Shown: one piece after another, positions 16,791-25,858 of the stretch
Position numbering within the stretch: position 1 is the first letter of the stretch
Layout of the letters: each line of letters begins with the position of its first letter
Assembly (NCBI GenBank): GCA_016235345.1
Contig: JACRLG010000017.1
Location: forward strand, 51,249-115,248
From: Deltaproteobacteria bacterium
GTDB taxonomy: Bacteria > Desulfobacterota > Desulfobacteria > Desulfobacterales > Desulfatibacillaceae
Length of the DNA stretch: 64,000 bases
Direction: 5' to 3'
The notes under the pieces: model-generated
The model's database searches: none
Told to the model about the DNA's origin: nothing
What the model saw: the letters and a program-made list of their open reading frames with translations, nothing else
Program-made: the position numbers and the translations under genes

Positions 16791-18905
16791 TCAAACTCGC
16801 GCGACAAAACCCCAGTTTTCGTTATAAAGGAACGAAAACACCCTGTAGAACATGGCGTCCAGAAGGACCCCGGCGGGGACCGGGCCTTCGGGGGCGGCCA
16901 AAACAAGGCTCATGGCCTCCTCGCGCTTTTTCAGCGAGTAAAGGCGGCCAAGAAAGGCGGCTGCCGGGTCCTGCCCCGCCGCCTCCATTCTCCGGGCCAG
17001 GGCCTCGGAACCTGCGGCCAGAAGCTTCTGCCGGTTTTCAGGAGACGCCGAACCGGCCCTGCTTTCCACAAAGGCCTCGATTTCCTTCGCCAATTGGTCC
17101 CTGGCTTGGGTGAGATGCCGGGCAAGCATGTCCGCCGCCGGTTTTCCGGGCCTTATGGCCAGAGCGGCAAGGTCGCCCGCCTTTTTCCGGGTTTTTTCTG
17201 TGAAATCCTCAAACGCGCTTTCCCAGAATATGCGCAGGGCCTCTCTGGCGAAATGGACCGCGTCCTTTTCGGAGGCCACCGGGCTTTTCAGCACCTGGAT
17301 CACGGAGGGCATCCTTCGGGCGGTCTCCGCAAAGAGGGGCTCGCCGGTGGCGGCGGCGTAAATCATGCCCACTGTGGCGTGCCAGTCCTGCATGTTGAGC
17401 GTCGCGCCCAGGTCGCCAAAAAGAGCGGTCAGAAGGCCGTTTTCCATCAGGTGGGTAGGGGTGGCGTAAAGGGGGGTTCCGGCCATTGGGGGCTGTTCCG
17501 GGGCCCGGCCTGCCGCAGTCTTCCAGCACACTGCCGTTTCAAGGTCTATAAGGCCGATTTCGTAGCTTTCAGGATCGGTGAGAAAGCCCGGATACCTTGC
17601 CGGGTCGCCCACCACCAGAAGGTTGTCCGGCTTCAAGTCGCGGGCCGCCACCGAGCTTTTTTCCAGCCAGGCCAGAAGGTCCAGAAGATTCGCTACAAGG
17701 CCCTCCAGCTTGGGCCTGGACTGCGCGAATGACAGCTCCCGCACGCGGGAGGCCACCGCCTCGGTGAACAGTCCCACGGCGTACGGATGCTCCGCCATGG
17801 AGCTTTTGAGCGCAGCCGCCAAAGCCTTGTATTCGGGCTCGGAAAGGCCCGTGGCCGCCCGGTTCGGGCATCTTCCTGCCACGCATTCCAGAAACCAGCT
17901 TCCAAGCCTGTAGGGAACCGACGGGCTTTGCGGCAGCTTCTTGAACGCCTCGGCAACTGCGGCCTGACAGGGGACGAAGGCCGCCTGTATTGCAAAGCAG
18001 GCGGAAAGGCTTTCCTCGCCGTACCTGCCGCTTCCGGCCAGGGGGTCCGTCAGCACCTCCGGGCAGGCGGTCATTTCGTCAAAGAGCCTGTCCTCGGAGT
18101 CGTAGATGTCGTGAAGAACCTCGGCCAGAAAAAACCTGGTGGAAAGCTCCATGAAATAGAGGAAGGAGCCGCCGACCTTGAGATAGTCCCGAAGTTCGGT
18201 CTGGTGGGTGGCCTTTTTTATGTAGAGGTCCTCGATCACCTCCACGCTCCTGTCTTTGCCCGCCGCAAGGGGCTGAACCAGGCGAAGGATCACCGAAAGG
18301 AGCGGCACCACGCATTCCCGTGGGGCAAGAGTGCGGGCTATGGCCCATTCCTTCTTTATCTGTTCCAGGTACCTGGAAAAATCCGTCACCGGCTTGGGGG
18401 TGACCTTTACCACAAGGTGCGCGTCGAAAATCACGTAATACAGGCGGCTCCGGCTCTTGCTCTCCTCGCCTATGGGGCGGATGCTCATGCGGCGGCTCAT
18501 CCACTTCCCTTTGCGGTTTACCTTGAACTCGAAAACGTGGGCGCCCCTGGACGGACGCTCCTCAACCGGGACAACCTCCGAAGGGGCGTTCTGGGGCACA
18601 CCAAGCTGGGCCTTGTATATCGTCAGAAAAAAATCCACCAGGTCCCTGGGCTTTACGTCCCAGCGGGTTGCGGCGGGCGTTCTTGCAGGGGCGTCCGGCT
18701 CCCCCGCCGGGGGGGCTTCCGCCGCCGGAAGGGCTTCCTTCGCCTGCGCCTCGATCTTTATCCCGGGGCGTTTTTTCTTCAGAACCAGGGCTCCGACAGC
18801 CAGCAGGACGAGGATCAGGCCCCCGGCCAGGACCCAGGCGACCGGGCCGGAAAAGGGGATGGCCCCGGCAGAGCTCATCAGAATGACCCCCCAAAGTCCG
18901 GTCAT
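16791..18905 (-). CDS. Membrane-anchored protein-kinase-like protein
   Basis: 704-residue protein with one N-terminal membrane helix (~residues 22-42), a Pro/Ala linker, and a large cytoplasmic region with a divergent protein-kinase fold. A candidate ATP-binding Lys is in HLVVKVTP (~165) and a candidate helix-C Glu in IKKEWAIARTL. The catalytic loop is ARDLKPDN (~422), with His of HRD replaced by Ala, and the metal Asp is in GLIDLETAV (DLE in place of DFG, ~453). GTPLYATP resembles the activation/P+1 segment. About 200 residues are inserted between the lobes. Because Lys, Asp, Asn and Asp appear kept, activity is plausible. It overlaps the upstream lipoprotein gene by four bases (ATGA), so the pair is probably coexpressed. 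Substrate unknown. Confidence 0.65.
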   Translation of the reverse strand: MTGLWGVILMSSAGAIPFSGPVAWVLAGGLILVLLAVGALVLKKKRPGIKIEAQAKEALPAAEAPPAGEPDAPARTPAATRWDVKPRDLVDFFLTIYKAQLGVPQNAPSEVVPVEERPSRGAHVFEFKVNRKGKWMSRRMSIRPIGEESKSRSRLYYVIFDAHLVVKVTPKPVTDFSRYLEQIKKEWAIARTLAPRECVVPLLSVILRLVQPLAAGKDRSVEVIEDLYIKKATHQTELRDYLKVGGSFLYFMELSTRFFLAEVLHDIYDSEDRLFDEMTACPEVLTDPLAGSGRYGEESLSACFAIQAAFVPCQAAVAEAFKKLPQSPSVPYRLGSWFLECVAGRCPNRAATGLSEPEYKALAAALKSSMAEHPYAVGLFTEAVASRVRELSFAQSRPKLEGLVANLLDLLAWLEKSSVAARDLKPDNLLVVGDPARYPGFLTDPESYEIGLIDLETAVCWKTAAGRAPEQPPMAGTPLYATPTHLMENGLLTALFGDLGATLNMQDWHATVGMIYAAATGEPLFAETARRMPSVIQVLKSPVASEKDAVHFAREALRIFWESAFEDFTEKTRKKAGDLAALAIRPGKPAADMLARHLTQARDQLAKEIEAFVESRAGSASPENRQKLLAAGSEALARRMEAAGQDPAAAFLGRLYSLKKREEAMSLVLAAPEGPVPAGVLLDAMFYRVFSFLYNENWGFVARV

Positions 18906-19618
18906 GGCAATATCCCCGCAGATGAGCCTTTTTTCTTGTCGACGGAAAGGCTCAGGCTTTTTTCCTTGATGGACATTATGTTCGTGAAATGGCTTGAAAC
19001 GTCCTGCAGCCGGGCATTGAGCAGGGCCCTGGCCCTGCCCAGTTCCTGGGCGTGTTCCTGGTAACGGCTGGCCGCGTCGCCAAGACCCAGGACCACGTCT
19101 TCGTATCTTTCCTTTAAAAATTCGTGCTCCCGCCTTGCCACGCCGAGGTAAACACGGATTTCGGCGAAATAGGCGGCCTGCCTTTTCTGGAATTCCGCGT
19201 CGGCCAGGGAGGTGAAATGGGCAAGGACCCTCAGTTCGGAATTTTCAAGATCATCGGCATCCTCGGTGAGTTCCTCGATCTTTTTCGGGTTTTTTTCAGC
19301 CCAGTCCGCAATTTCGCCCAGGGCGGCCTCCGTGTCCCTCAGAAATTCGTCGGCGTATTCCAGGAGAAGCCCCGTGGTTTCGGGATCTGCGGGCACGCCC
19401 TTGGCGTTGAAGGCCTGGTCCATCTCCAAAAGACAGGAATACAGCTTGTAATTGGCCGTTATGAACTTGATGGAGGCGTCCTTCATCTCCTTGGCCGGCT
19501 CCTTGGGCATTGCTTTTTCCAGGTCCTCGTTGGGCACGTTGAACTTCGCGCACCCCGCCGCAAGCAAAACGGCAAGCACAAGGACTGCAAGAGCTGTATT
19601 TTTATGGTGTCTTTTCAA
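18902..19618 (-). CDS. Putative helical lipoprotein
   Basis: 238-residue lipoprotein. The signal peptide ends in the lipobox LLAAGC with Cys23; Ala at +2 predicts the outer membrane by the E. coli rule. The mature part is almost entirely helical with heptad-like stretches (EFQKRQAAYFAEIRVYLGVARREHEFLKERYEDV), so a coiled-coil periplasmic rod is likely. The start is TTG 19618 with AGGAG five bases upstream. It is cotranscribed with, and overlaps by four bases, the membrane kinase-like gene, suggesting a shared envelope function. I do not recognise a named family. Confidence 0.7.
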   Translation of the reverse strand: MKRHHKNTALAVLVLAVLLAAGCAKFNVPNEDLEKAMPKEPAKEMKDASIKFITANYKLYSCLLEMDQAFNAKGVPADPETTGLLLEYADEFLRDTEAALGEIADWAEKNPKKIEELTEDADDLENSELRVLAHFTSLADAEFQKRQAAYFAEIRVYLGVARREHEFLKERYEDVVLGLGDAASRYQEHAQELGRARALLNARLQDVSSHFTNIMSIKEKSLSLSVDKKKGSSAGILP

Positions 19619-19782
19619 GGCTGCTCCTGGACCGGACTTCCGGGCTCAAGCGGACAACAGGGCGATTCGGCGACATTCTCCCGTTTTCTGTTTTATCGCA
19701 TGAGCACGCCCCGTGCAACGCTTTTCGGTTGGGTGACCGCATTTGGACAAAGTGGGCAGCCGGACCGATGCCGCCGTTCAGA

Positions 19783-19810
19783 TTGACGTTGCATTAAAAG
19801 GTGATATGGT
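19783..19810 (+). promoter_or_regulatory. Predicted promoter and long leader of the CTERM-tailed surface protein
   Basis: TTGACG (19783-19788), 16 bases, TATGGT (19805-19810) form a plausible sigma70 promoter. A leader of about 218 bases would follow. It contains an inverted repeat CCTTTCAGG (19940-19948) / CCTGAAAGG (19967-19975). The 19619-20035 gap otherwise holds no gene I would accept, and no known riboswitch motif is recognised. Confidence 0.4.
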
Positions 19811-20035
19811 GTATTTATTATCGAATCGAGAATTATGTTTTATCGCGTCCGGCGGAAGGCCGCGTTACAGGTCGAATCCTCTTGCGGCCCCGATGGTTTT
19901 CTCGAAACAAATGCAATATTTCCTCTTCGGACAAAACGCCCTTTCAGGGGAGCGGATGGCCACGGACCTGAAAGGCCGAAGCCTGATCGTTGTGGATTCG
20001 AGCGCCACTTTACTCAATCAAAAAGAAGGACGGGT

Positions 20036-22324
20036 ATGACAAAGCGTACTCTTTTTCACGGCATTGCCTGGGTGGCGCTGGCCGTTGCGGCTTTCCTGCC
20101 GGGTTCGGCCCTTGCCGCCGTTACCGGAATAACCGGCCCATCCGATGTCCGCTATAACTACACAGCCGTTTTCACGGCCACGGGAAGCGCCGCCGTGGAT
20201 TACCACTGGAAGTTTACACCCGGTGATACCAATGGCATAACGGTCCTGAACTCGGCCAGAATAACCTGGCTGGCCGACTTGTATCCGACGGACGACTACG
20301 ATCCCGCCGTGGTTTTGATGACCGTCAAGGACTTGCTTGAGCAGACGGAGTACTCGCGGAACATCAACGTCTACAGGCCCGTAAGCATATTTTACAAGGA
20401 CCTTATTCCCAAATACGTGCTTCCGGGCAAGCACACCCGCAGCGAACACGGCGTGGACAAGATCAACGGAACAGGCGGCAGGTACGGTACCTACCAGTGG
20501 ATATTCACCGGGCCGGCCTGGGCCACCTTTTTTTACGCGGGCAACAACAAGGTCGCCAATTTCACCGGCCCCACTGCGGGCAGCTACGCCGGGGAATACA
20601 CCGTAACCCTACAGGACGGCCTTCCGGGCACGGACTCCGTCAATATATGGGTTCCCGTCCGTATTGAGGAGGGGCCCGTGATCGTGGCGGAAGGCGGAGC
20701 ACCCATATTCTACCACATCACGGGAATGCCGGACGGGATAAATTACACCCCAAGGCTCATGACCGGAACCGACTCCAGCGCCACCGAAGTAACAGGCGAC
20801 GTCCAATACGGCAACATCACCGCCCAGATAGGGCCCTCCGTGGGCGGGGTTTACACCCTCACCTACACGCCTCCGGCCAACGCTTCCACCTTCAACAAGT
20901 TTTACATCATCTGCGAGCCGGACCAGGCACTCAACTTCCCCGCCTACGGCAACATCTACAGGCCCCTGCCCTTCGGCCCCATGATCGTCCGGGACACCAG
21001 GAATTTTTCGGGCCAGCTCCTTGATACCAACACCAGGCTGCCCATAGTGGGAGCAAAGGTCTCCCTTTACGCCCCGTCTCCCTACAGGGGCTTCACCACC
21101 ACCAACGCTTTGGGCGAATTTTTCTTCGGCCCCCTTCCCTCGGCCAACATGTACGCGTTTTCGATTTCCGCGCCAGGTTACACAAACGGCAAGGTAAGCT
21201 CCCAGTACCTTGCCGAAAACGTTCCGGGCAATGCCCAGATATCCGTCGATCCGGCTTCTGCGGCCTTTGTTTCGGGCAACGTAAGGCGTCCCGACGGCTC
21301 CCTTCTGGGGCCGAACGAGGACGCGGTGGTGGGCCTGGTCCGCAAGTATTGGGACGGAACCGTTCCCATGGTCGAATTGCTGGGCGAACTTTCAATTGTC
21401 GGATCGTCCTATTACCTGTCCCTGGCCGCAGTTCCCCCCAACCCGCCCCAGGCCGGGGTTCATGATTACGTCCTCATGGCCTACACCGAAGGCCTCTACA
21501 CCGAGTACGTGCTGCCGGACGGCACCAATTTCCCCTATGCCGGCGTGGACCTCACCCTTTCCAACACCTACAAGGGCGTGGTCATAGGAACCATCCCGTA
21601 CATGAATGACGGCATTCCCGTGCCGATCACCGGCGGCCTCCGGGTGGCCGGCGTCAACACGAAAAAGGACCTTGTGACGGGTGACTTGATCGGCCAGTTT
21701 CCTGCGGGTTTCGTGGAAATCCGCCCGGCCGGAATTGAAATTGACGAACTTACGGGCGCTCCCCTGGGCGCAAATCTCATAGGCGACATCACCGACAACC
21801 AGAACGGCGATGACATTGGCCGCAGCACCTTCGCCTACGCGGTGCCCTCCATCACTTTCGTGGACGTGCGGGACGACAACATGGAAGGCAACAACGAGCT
21901 GGTGGGCGACAGGTGGTACAGGGTCAAAATGCCCCTTGACCTCACCGTGATAAACAAGGGAAGCCTGGAGCAGGGCCTCATGTGGGTCCGCTCTTCGGTG
22001 GGCAACGTGCTGGACCTCAAAAGCTGCGAATCCAGCCACATAGCGGCAAGCAACATTTACGCCATCGACTACCTTGGCGACGGGCGCACCGGAAGCGTTT
22101 ATTTCGATTCGGGCTCAAGGGGAAAATGGTTCGCGGTGGGCGGCCAGTGCGACGAGGGCATAGACAACGAGGGCGGATACGACTTCGCTCCCTTTGAGCG
22201 CTACGAAATCTTCGGCTGCTTCGTTTCCACAGTAATGGCCGAAAGCGGAGGGCGGACGGGCGGATCGGGCCTTCTGGCTGCGGCCCTCCTGCTGGCCGGG
22301 CTTTTGTTCACACGCCGCAACTGA
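20036..22324 (+). CDS. Secreted surface protein with Ig/PKD-like and carboxypeptidase-regulatory-like domains and CTERM-like tail
   Basis: 762-residue exported protein. The N-terminal signal peptide ends near GSALAAV. Residues ~25-310 are beta-rich repeats resembling PKD/Ig-like folds (YHWKFTPGDTNGI, YQWIFTGPAWATF). Residues ~325-400 match a carboxypeptidase-regulatory-like fold (GQLLDTNTRLPIVGAKVSLY, TTNALGEFFFGPLP). The C-terminus has the tripartite layout of a sorting tail: Gly-Gly (RTGGSG), a hydrophobic helix (LLAAALLLAGLLF), then TRRN. This resembles GlyGly-CTERM-type signals cleaved by a rhomboid-like sortase; no such enzyme is encoded in the window. ATG 20036 has GAAGGA five bases upstream; the frame is open to 19835. 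A strong hairpin follows the stop. Confidence 0.7.
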   Translation: MTKRTLFHGIAWVALAVAAFLPGSALAAVTGITGPSDVRYNYTAVFTATGSAAVDYHWKFTPGDTNGITVLNSARITWLADLYPTDDYDPAVVLMTVKDLLEQTEYSRNINVYRPVSIFYKDLIPKYVLPGKHTRSEHGVDKINGTGGRYGTYQWIFTGPAWATFFYAGNNKVANFTGPTAGSYAGEYTVTLQDGLPGTDSVNIWVPVRIEEGPVIVAEGGAPIFYHITGMPDGINYTPRLMTGTDSSATEVTGDVQYGNITAQIGPSVGGVYTLTYTPPANASTFNKFYIICEPDQALNFPAYGNIYRPLPFGPMIVRDTRNFSGQLLDTNTRLPIVGAKVSLYAPSPYRGFTTTNALGEFFFGPLPSANMYAFSISAPGYTNGKVSSQYLAENVPGNAQISVDPASAAFVSGNVRRPDGSLLGPNEDAVVGLVRKYWDGTVPMVELLGELSIVGSSYYLSLAAVPPNPPQAGVHDYVLMAYTEGLYTEYVLPDGTNFPYAGVDLTLSNTYKGVVIGTIPYMNDGIPVPITGGLRVAGVNTKKDLVTGDLIGQFPAGFVEIRPAGIEIDELTGAPLGANLIGDITDNQNGDDIGRSTFAYAVPSITFVDVRDDNMEGNNELVGDRWYRVKMPLDLTVINKGSLEQGLMWVRSSVGNVLDLKSCESSHIAASNIYAIDYLGDGRTGSVYFDSGSRGKWFAVGGQCDEGIDNEGGYDFAPFERYEIFGCFVSTVMAESGGRTGGSGLLAAALLLAGLLFTRRN

Positions 22325-22342
22325 TGCATGATTTTCACTACG

Positions 22343-22388
22343 GGGCCGCAGGTCGCGCCTTACAATGGCGGCGGCCTGCGGCCCTTTT
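22343..22388 (+). terminator. Rho-independent-like terminator after surface protein gene
   Basis: Perfect 10-bp stem, GGGCCGCAGG (22343-22352) with CCTGCGGCCC (22375-22384), followed by TTTT. It begins 18 bases after the stop. The ATG at 22365 lies in its loop, which argues against that codon as the start of the next gene. Confidence 0.65.
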
Positions 22389-22421
22389 GCGCCTGCAACT
22401 TTCCCAACCTGGCCCGGCTCC

Positions 22422-24458
22422 GTGAAAAGGCTTCCCAAAAACCTAATCCTGGCTGCAGTCCTGGTGCTGGCCGTGTTCCTCGTTTACGGGCCGTCCTTTT
22501 CCAACGGTTTCATATGGGATGACGACGATTACGTAACGGAAAACCCGGCCCTCGATTCTCCGGGGGCCCTGTGCGACCTCTGGTTCTCCCCCAACTCCAC
22601 CCCCCAGTACTACCCCCTTGTTTTCACAACCTTCTGGATCGAGCGCCGGATATTCGGCCTCGACCCGTCCGGTTTCCACGCCGTGAACGCGGCCCTTCAC
22701 GCAATGTCTGCCCTGCTTCTGTGGCGGCTCCTGGCCATGCTTGGGGTGCCTCTGGCATGGTTCTGCGCGGCCATTTTCGCCCTTCACCCCGTAAACGTGG
22801 AGAGCGTGGCCTGGATAACCGAACGCAAGAACCTGCTTTCCGGGGTGTTCTATTTCGCTGCGGCCATCTGTTTCCTTGGCTCATGGGGCGTTTCGGGCGA
22901 TGGTCCGGCGGAAGGCGGCCCCCCGGAAAAGCCCGTCAGGGCGGGGCGGCTTTACGTGGCCTCGTTCATCCTGTTTTTTTGCGCCCTTCTTTCCAAGACC
23001 GTCACTTCAACCCTGCCAGCCGCCCTTGTTTTGGTTTTATTGTGGAAACGCCGCCGGGTCCGCCTCATGGAATTTTTGAGCCTTGCGCCCTTTTTCGCCA
23101 TGTCCCTGGCCTTCGGCCTTCTCACCATCTGGATGGAGCGGACCCACGTCGGGGCTGGCGGGGCGGATTTCGACCTGGACGCGGCCCAAAGGCTCCTCCT
23201 GGCCGGAAGGGCTTTCTGGTTTTACGCCGGAAAAATTCTCTGGCCCGAAGGCTTCGTGTTCATCTATCCCAGGGTGATACCAGATCCGTCAACCCTTGTT
23301 TCGTGGCTGGGGCCAGCCGGTTTTGCGGCTCTTGTAGCGGCGCTCTGGGTGTTCAGGAAAAAAATCGGGCCCGGTCCCCTGGCGGCGGTGCTGCTTTTCG
23401 CCCTGGCCCTGTTTCCCGCCCTTGGTTTTTTCAACGTCTACCCCTTCCGGTTTTCCTTCGTGGCGGATCATTTTCAGTATCTGGCCGGCCCGTGCATTAT
23501 GGGCCTTTTCGCAAGTGCCTTCGCAGCCGGGCTCGGTTGGCTTGGAAGCCTTATGGGTCCCCGCGCGGCGCGCTCCCTCGCTATTGTCTCGATGGCCGCC
23601 GTGCTGGCCTTCCTGGGCGCTTCCAGCATGGTTCTGGCGCTTTCCTACGACGGGCAGGAAAGGCTGTGGACAGCCACCCTTCAAAAAAACCCTGCGGCAT
23701 GGATCGCCCACAATAACCTAGGGGTGATAAGGTATGGCCAGGGAAAATTCGATGAGGCGGAAGGCCATTTCAGGCGGGTGATGATCGTAAAGCCCGATTA
23801 CGCGGAAAGCTTCGCCAACCTGGGAGCCATGCAGTACAAGGCCGGAAAGCAGGAAAAGGCTGAGGCCCTTTTCCTGGAGGCCCTGGCCCTGGACCCCCGT
23901 CTTTCCACGGCCCACGTAAACCTTGCCGAGCTTTATGAAAACGCGGGAAAGCCGGGCCTTGCCGGAAAGCACTACGCCCTTGCCCTGGCCTCGGATGACA
24001 GGCTTGCGCCCGCCTATGAAAAAATCGCCCGCATGGCCGCTGCAAGGGGCAGGGCGGATGCGGCCTTAAACCTTTACCGGTGGGCCGTTGACGCCAACCC
24101 GGCCTGGATTCCGGCCAGGGAGAGGCTGGGAACCCTGCTGGCCAGCCGGGGCTTGCATCAAGAAGCTCTGCCTCACCTTCTGGCCGCCTTTGAAGGCCAG
24201 CCCGATATGGAGGGCCTGGCTGGAAACCTGGGGCTGGTTTACTTGAGCCTTGGCCGGGCGGACGAGGCCCTTCCGGTGCTGGAATACGCGATAAGCCGCC
24301 GGGCGGATGACCCGCGTCTGCTGGATTTTCTGGGGCTCGCCCTGGCGCTTTCGGGCAGGCCCCTGGAAGGGGCGGCCCGGCTGAGGGAGGCCCTTTCCAT
24401 CGACCCGTATTACGCCCCCGCAAGGCAGCACCTGGCCCAAATCAACGGCGGCGGGTAA
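22422..24458 (+). CDS. TMTC/DUF1736-like membrane protein with C-terminal TPRs (second copy)
   Basis: 678-residue polytopic membrane protein, paralogous to the gene at 11.7-13.4 kb. The first loop carries FIWDDDDYVTENPAL, the acidic catalytic-type motif, followed by YYPLVFTTFWIERRIFGLDP and HPVNVESVAWITERKNLLSG, both hallmarks of this family. About ten membrane helices precede six or more TPRs (WIAHNNLGVIRYGQGKFDEA, YAESFANLGAMQYKAGKQEK and onward). A protein O-glycosyltransferase-like role using a lipid-linked sugar is likely by homology, with unknown acceptor. The open frame begins at ATG 22365, but that lies in the terminator hairpin. GTG 22422 (VKRLPKNLIL) gives a normal short cytoplasmic N-terminus, though its ribosome site is weak, so the start is uncertain. 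Confidence 0.73.
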   Translation: MKRLPKNLILAAVLVLAVFLVYGPSFSNGFIWDDDDYVTENPALDSPGALCDLWFSPNSTPQYYPLVFTTFWIERRIFGLDPSGFHAVNAALHAMSALLLWRLLAMLGVPLAWFCAAIFALHPVNVESVAWITERKNLLSGVFYFAAAICFLGSWGVSGDGPAEGGPPEKPVRAGRLYVASFILFFCALLSKTVTSTLPAALVLVLLWKRRRVRLMEFLSLAPFFAMSLAFGLLTIWMERTHVGAGGADFDLDAAQRLLLAGRAFWFYAGKILWPEGFVFIYPRVIPDPSTLVSWLGPAGFAALVAALWVFRKKIGPGPLAAVLLFALALFPALGFFNVYPFRFSFVADHFQYLAGPCIMGLFASAFAAGLGWLGSLMGPRAARSLAIVSMAAVLAFLGASSMVLALSYDGQERLWTATLQKNPAAWIAHNNLGVIRYGQGKFDEAEGHFRRVMIVKPDYAESFANLGAMQYKAGKQEKAEALFLEALALDPRLSTAHVNLAELYENAGKPGLAGKHYALALASDDRLAPAYEKIARMAAARGRADAALNLYRWAVDANPAWIPARERLGTLLASRGLHQEALPHLLAAFEGQPDMEGLAGNLGLVYLSLGRADEALPVLEYAISRRADDPRLLDFLGLALALSGRPLEGAARLREALSIDPYYAPARQHLAQINGGG

Positions 24459-24474
24459 CCCGGCCCAAGCAGCC

Positions 24475-24723
24475 TCACTTCAGAAGCTCCAGGGCCTTTT
24501 CCGCAGCGCCGTCTTCTTTCAGCACTTCCAGCGCCTCTATGAAATGCCTGGGCGCCCCCCTCTTTTCCAGGGTCGCCGCCATATTGATCAGGGCTGCGGA
24601 CCTTTTTTCCGGGGCAAGGCCCAGGACCGACCGCAGAAGATCGCCCACCGTCCTGTCCTCCTGCGCCACCTGGATCATCCGCACAAAGGTGTCGTCCCTG
24701 CCCTTTTTTCCGAAAAGATTCAT
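24475..24723 (-). CDS. Small conserved-looking hypothetical protein
   Basis: 82-residue, mostly helical protein starting MNLFGKKGRDD, with two helical repeats (VGDLLRSVLGLAPEKRSAALINMAATLEKRG and HFIEALEVLKEDG). No family recognised. It is convergent with the TPR gene, ending 16 bases away, and divergent from the ADP-ribosylglycohydrolase gene. Codon use looks like its neighbours, which supports a real gene. Confidence 0.5.
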   Translation of the reverse strand: MNLFGKKGRDDTFVRMIQVAQEDRTVGDLLRSVLGLAPEKRSAALINMAATLEKRGAPRHFIEALEVLKEDGAAEKALELLK

Positions 24724-24952
24724 GGTTCGTGGCCTTCCCGGTTTTTTACCTGTATTTGCATTTTCATTGCAGTAATCATGTGGCTGAAAGCGGTTGAATC
24801 CCTTTAATTTTCATGTTACCATGCAAAATTGAAGGTCATGCAAAAAGTCCCTCCGGGGCCGGAATGCGCCGCCAAGGCGTTATGGAAGCCTTTCCGGGCT
24901 TTTTGCGGACTCATCAAAACCGGGGCCGGGGAAATTTCATTTTCAAGGCGCA

Positions 24953-25858
24953 ATGATGAGCGACAAGACCAAGGCAATGGTTTGGGCCTCCTTTGCGGCG
25001 GACAGCCTCGCGCTGCCAGCCCACTGGATTTACGACACCGAGGTGATCTCCGAAAGGTTCGGCAGGCCCGACACCTTGAAGGCCCCCTGGCCGGATTCCT
25101 ACCACGCCGGAAAGCAGGAGGGCATGTTCACCCATTACGGGGATCAGGCCCTCTGGCTCCTGGAATCCGTGGCCATGAAAAAGGGCTTCGATCTTTACCA
25201 CTTCGCCCGCACGTGGAAGAAGGGCTTCTCCCGCTACGACGGCTACCTTGACCGGGCCACCAAAATCACCCTCGAAAACTTCGCCAGGGGGCTTGGGCCT
25301 GAAAAATCGGGCTCCCCTTCAACGGACCTGGCCGGGGCCGCGCGCATCGCTCCCATAATATACCACCACGCAGGCGAACCCGCCAGATGCATCGCCCATT
25401 GCCGGGCCCAGACCTCCATGACCCACTCAAGCCCCGCCATCACCGGCTGCGCGGAATTTTTCGCAAGCGCGGTCCTTAAGGTGCTTTCGAACAAAAAGCC
25501 CACCGAGGCCCTTTTGTCGGCAAAAGCCGCCCTGCCTGCCGAACTCGTCCCTCTGCTGGAAAGCGGACTTGCTTCGGCGGACGAGGACACCATATCCGCC
25601 ATAGGCCGTTTCGGCCTGAGCTGCGACGTGGCCGGAGCATTTCCGGCGGTGATCCATCTTGTGGCGAAGTACCAGTCAGACCCTGTGGAGGGCCTTGTTC
25701 AGAACGTGACGGCAGGTGGGGACAGCGCGGCGCGGGGCATGGTTGCGGGCATGTTTTTCGGCGCTTTTAACGGAATGGACGCAGTGAAGCCCAACTGGAT
25801 GAGCCGCATGAAGGCGGCTCCCTGGATGGCCACGCTGCTTGACCTGGGCTTGGGGTGA
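24953..25858 (+). CDS. ADP-ribosylglycohydrolase family protein
   Basis: 301-residue member of the ADP-ribosylglycohydrolase (DraG-like) superfamily, enzymes that remove ADP-ribose from proteins, nucleic acids or small molecules using two metals. The N-terminal metal-binding region appears as SFAADSLALPAHWIYD. The middle has HYGDQALWLLES, and the C-terminal metal site is GGDSAARGMVAGMFFGA. The N-terminal motif departs from the DraG consensus (GDALG) but keeps the acidic residue, like a subgroup with the SLALPAHWIYD signature. ATG 24953 follows an AAGGCG site. The substrate cannot be told. Its TGA overlaps the outer arm of a nested palindromic element. Confidence 0.8.
   Translation: MMSDKTKAMVWASFAADSLALPAHWIYDTEVISERFGRPDTLKAPWPDSYHAGKQEGMFTHYGDQALWLLESVAMKKGFDLYHFARTWKKGFSRYDGYLDRATKITLENFARGLGPEKSGSPSTDLAGAARIAPIIYHHAGEPARCIAHCRAQTSMTHSSPAITGCAEFFASAVLKVLSNKKPTEALLSAKAALPAELVPLLESGLASADEDTISAIGRFGLSCDVAGAFPAVIHLVAKYQSDPVEGLVQNVTAGGDSAARGMVAGMFFGAFNGMDAVKPNWMSRMKAAPWMATLLDLGLG

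Noticed and set aside
16764..17732. Long plus-strand open frame opposite the kinase-like gene
   Set aside because: It is antisense to a gene with recognisable kinase motifs and has the Gly/Arg-rich composition typical of GC-rich shadow frames.
19866..19890. GGTCGAATCC resembling a tRNA T-loop
   Set aside because: The flanking bases do not form a T-stem, and no acceptor, D or anticodon arm can be drawn upstream.
19743..20039. Open frame of 98 codons before the surface-protein gene
   Set aside because: It overlaps the proposed leader, has no ribosome site, and its sequence resembles no protein family. Its end overlaps the well-supported ATG 20036.
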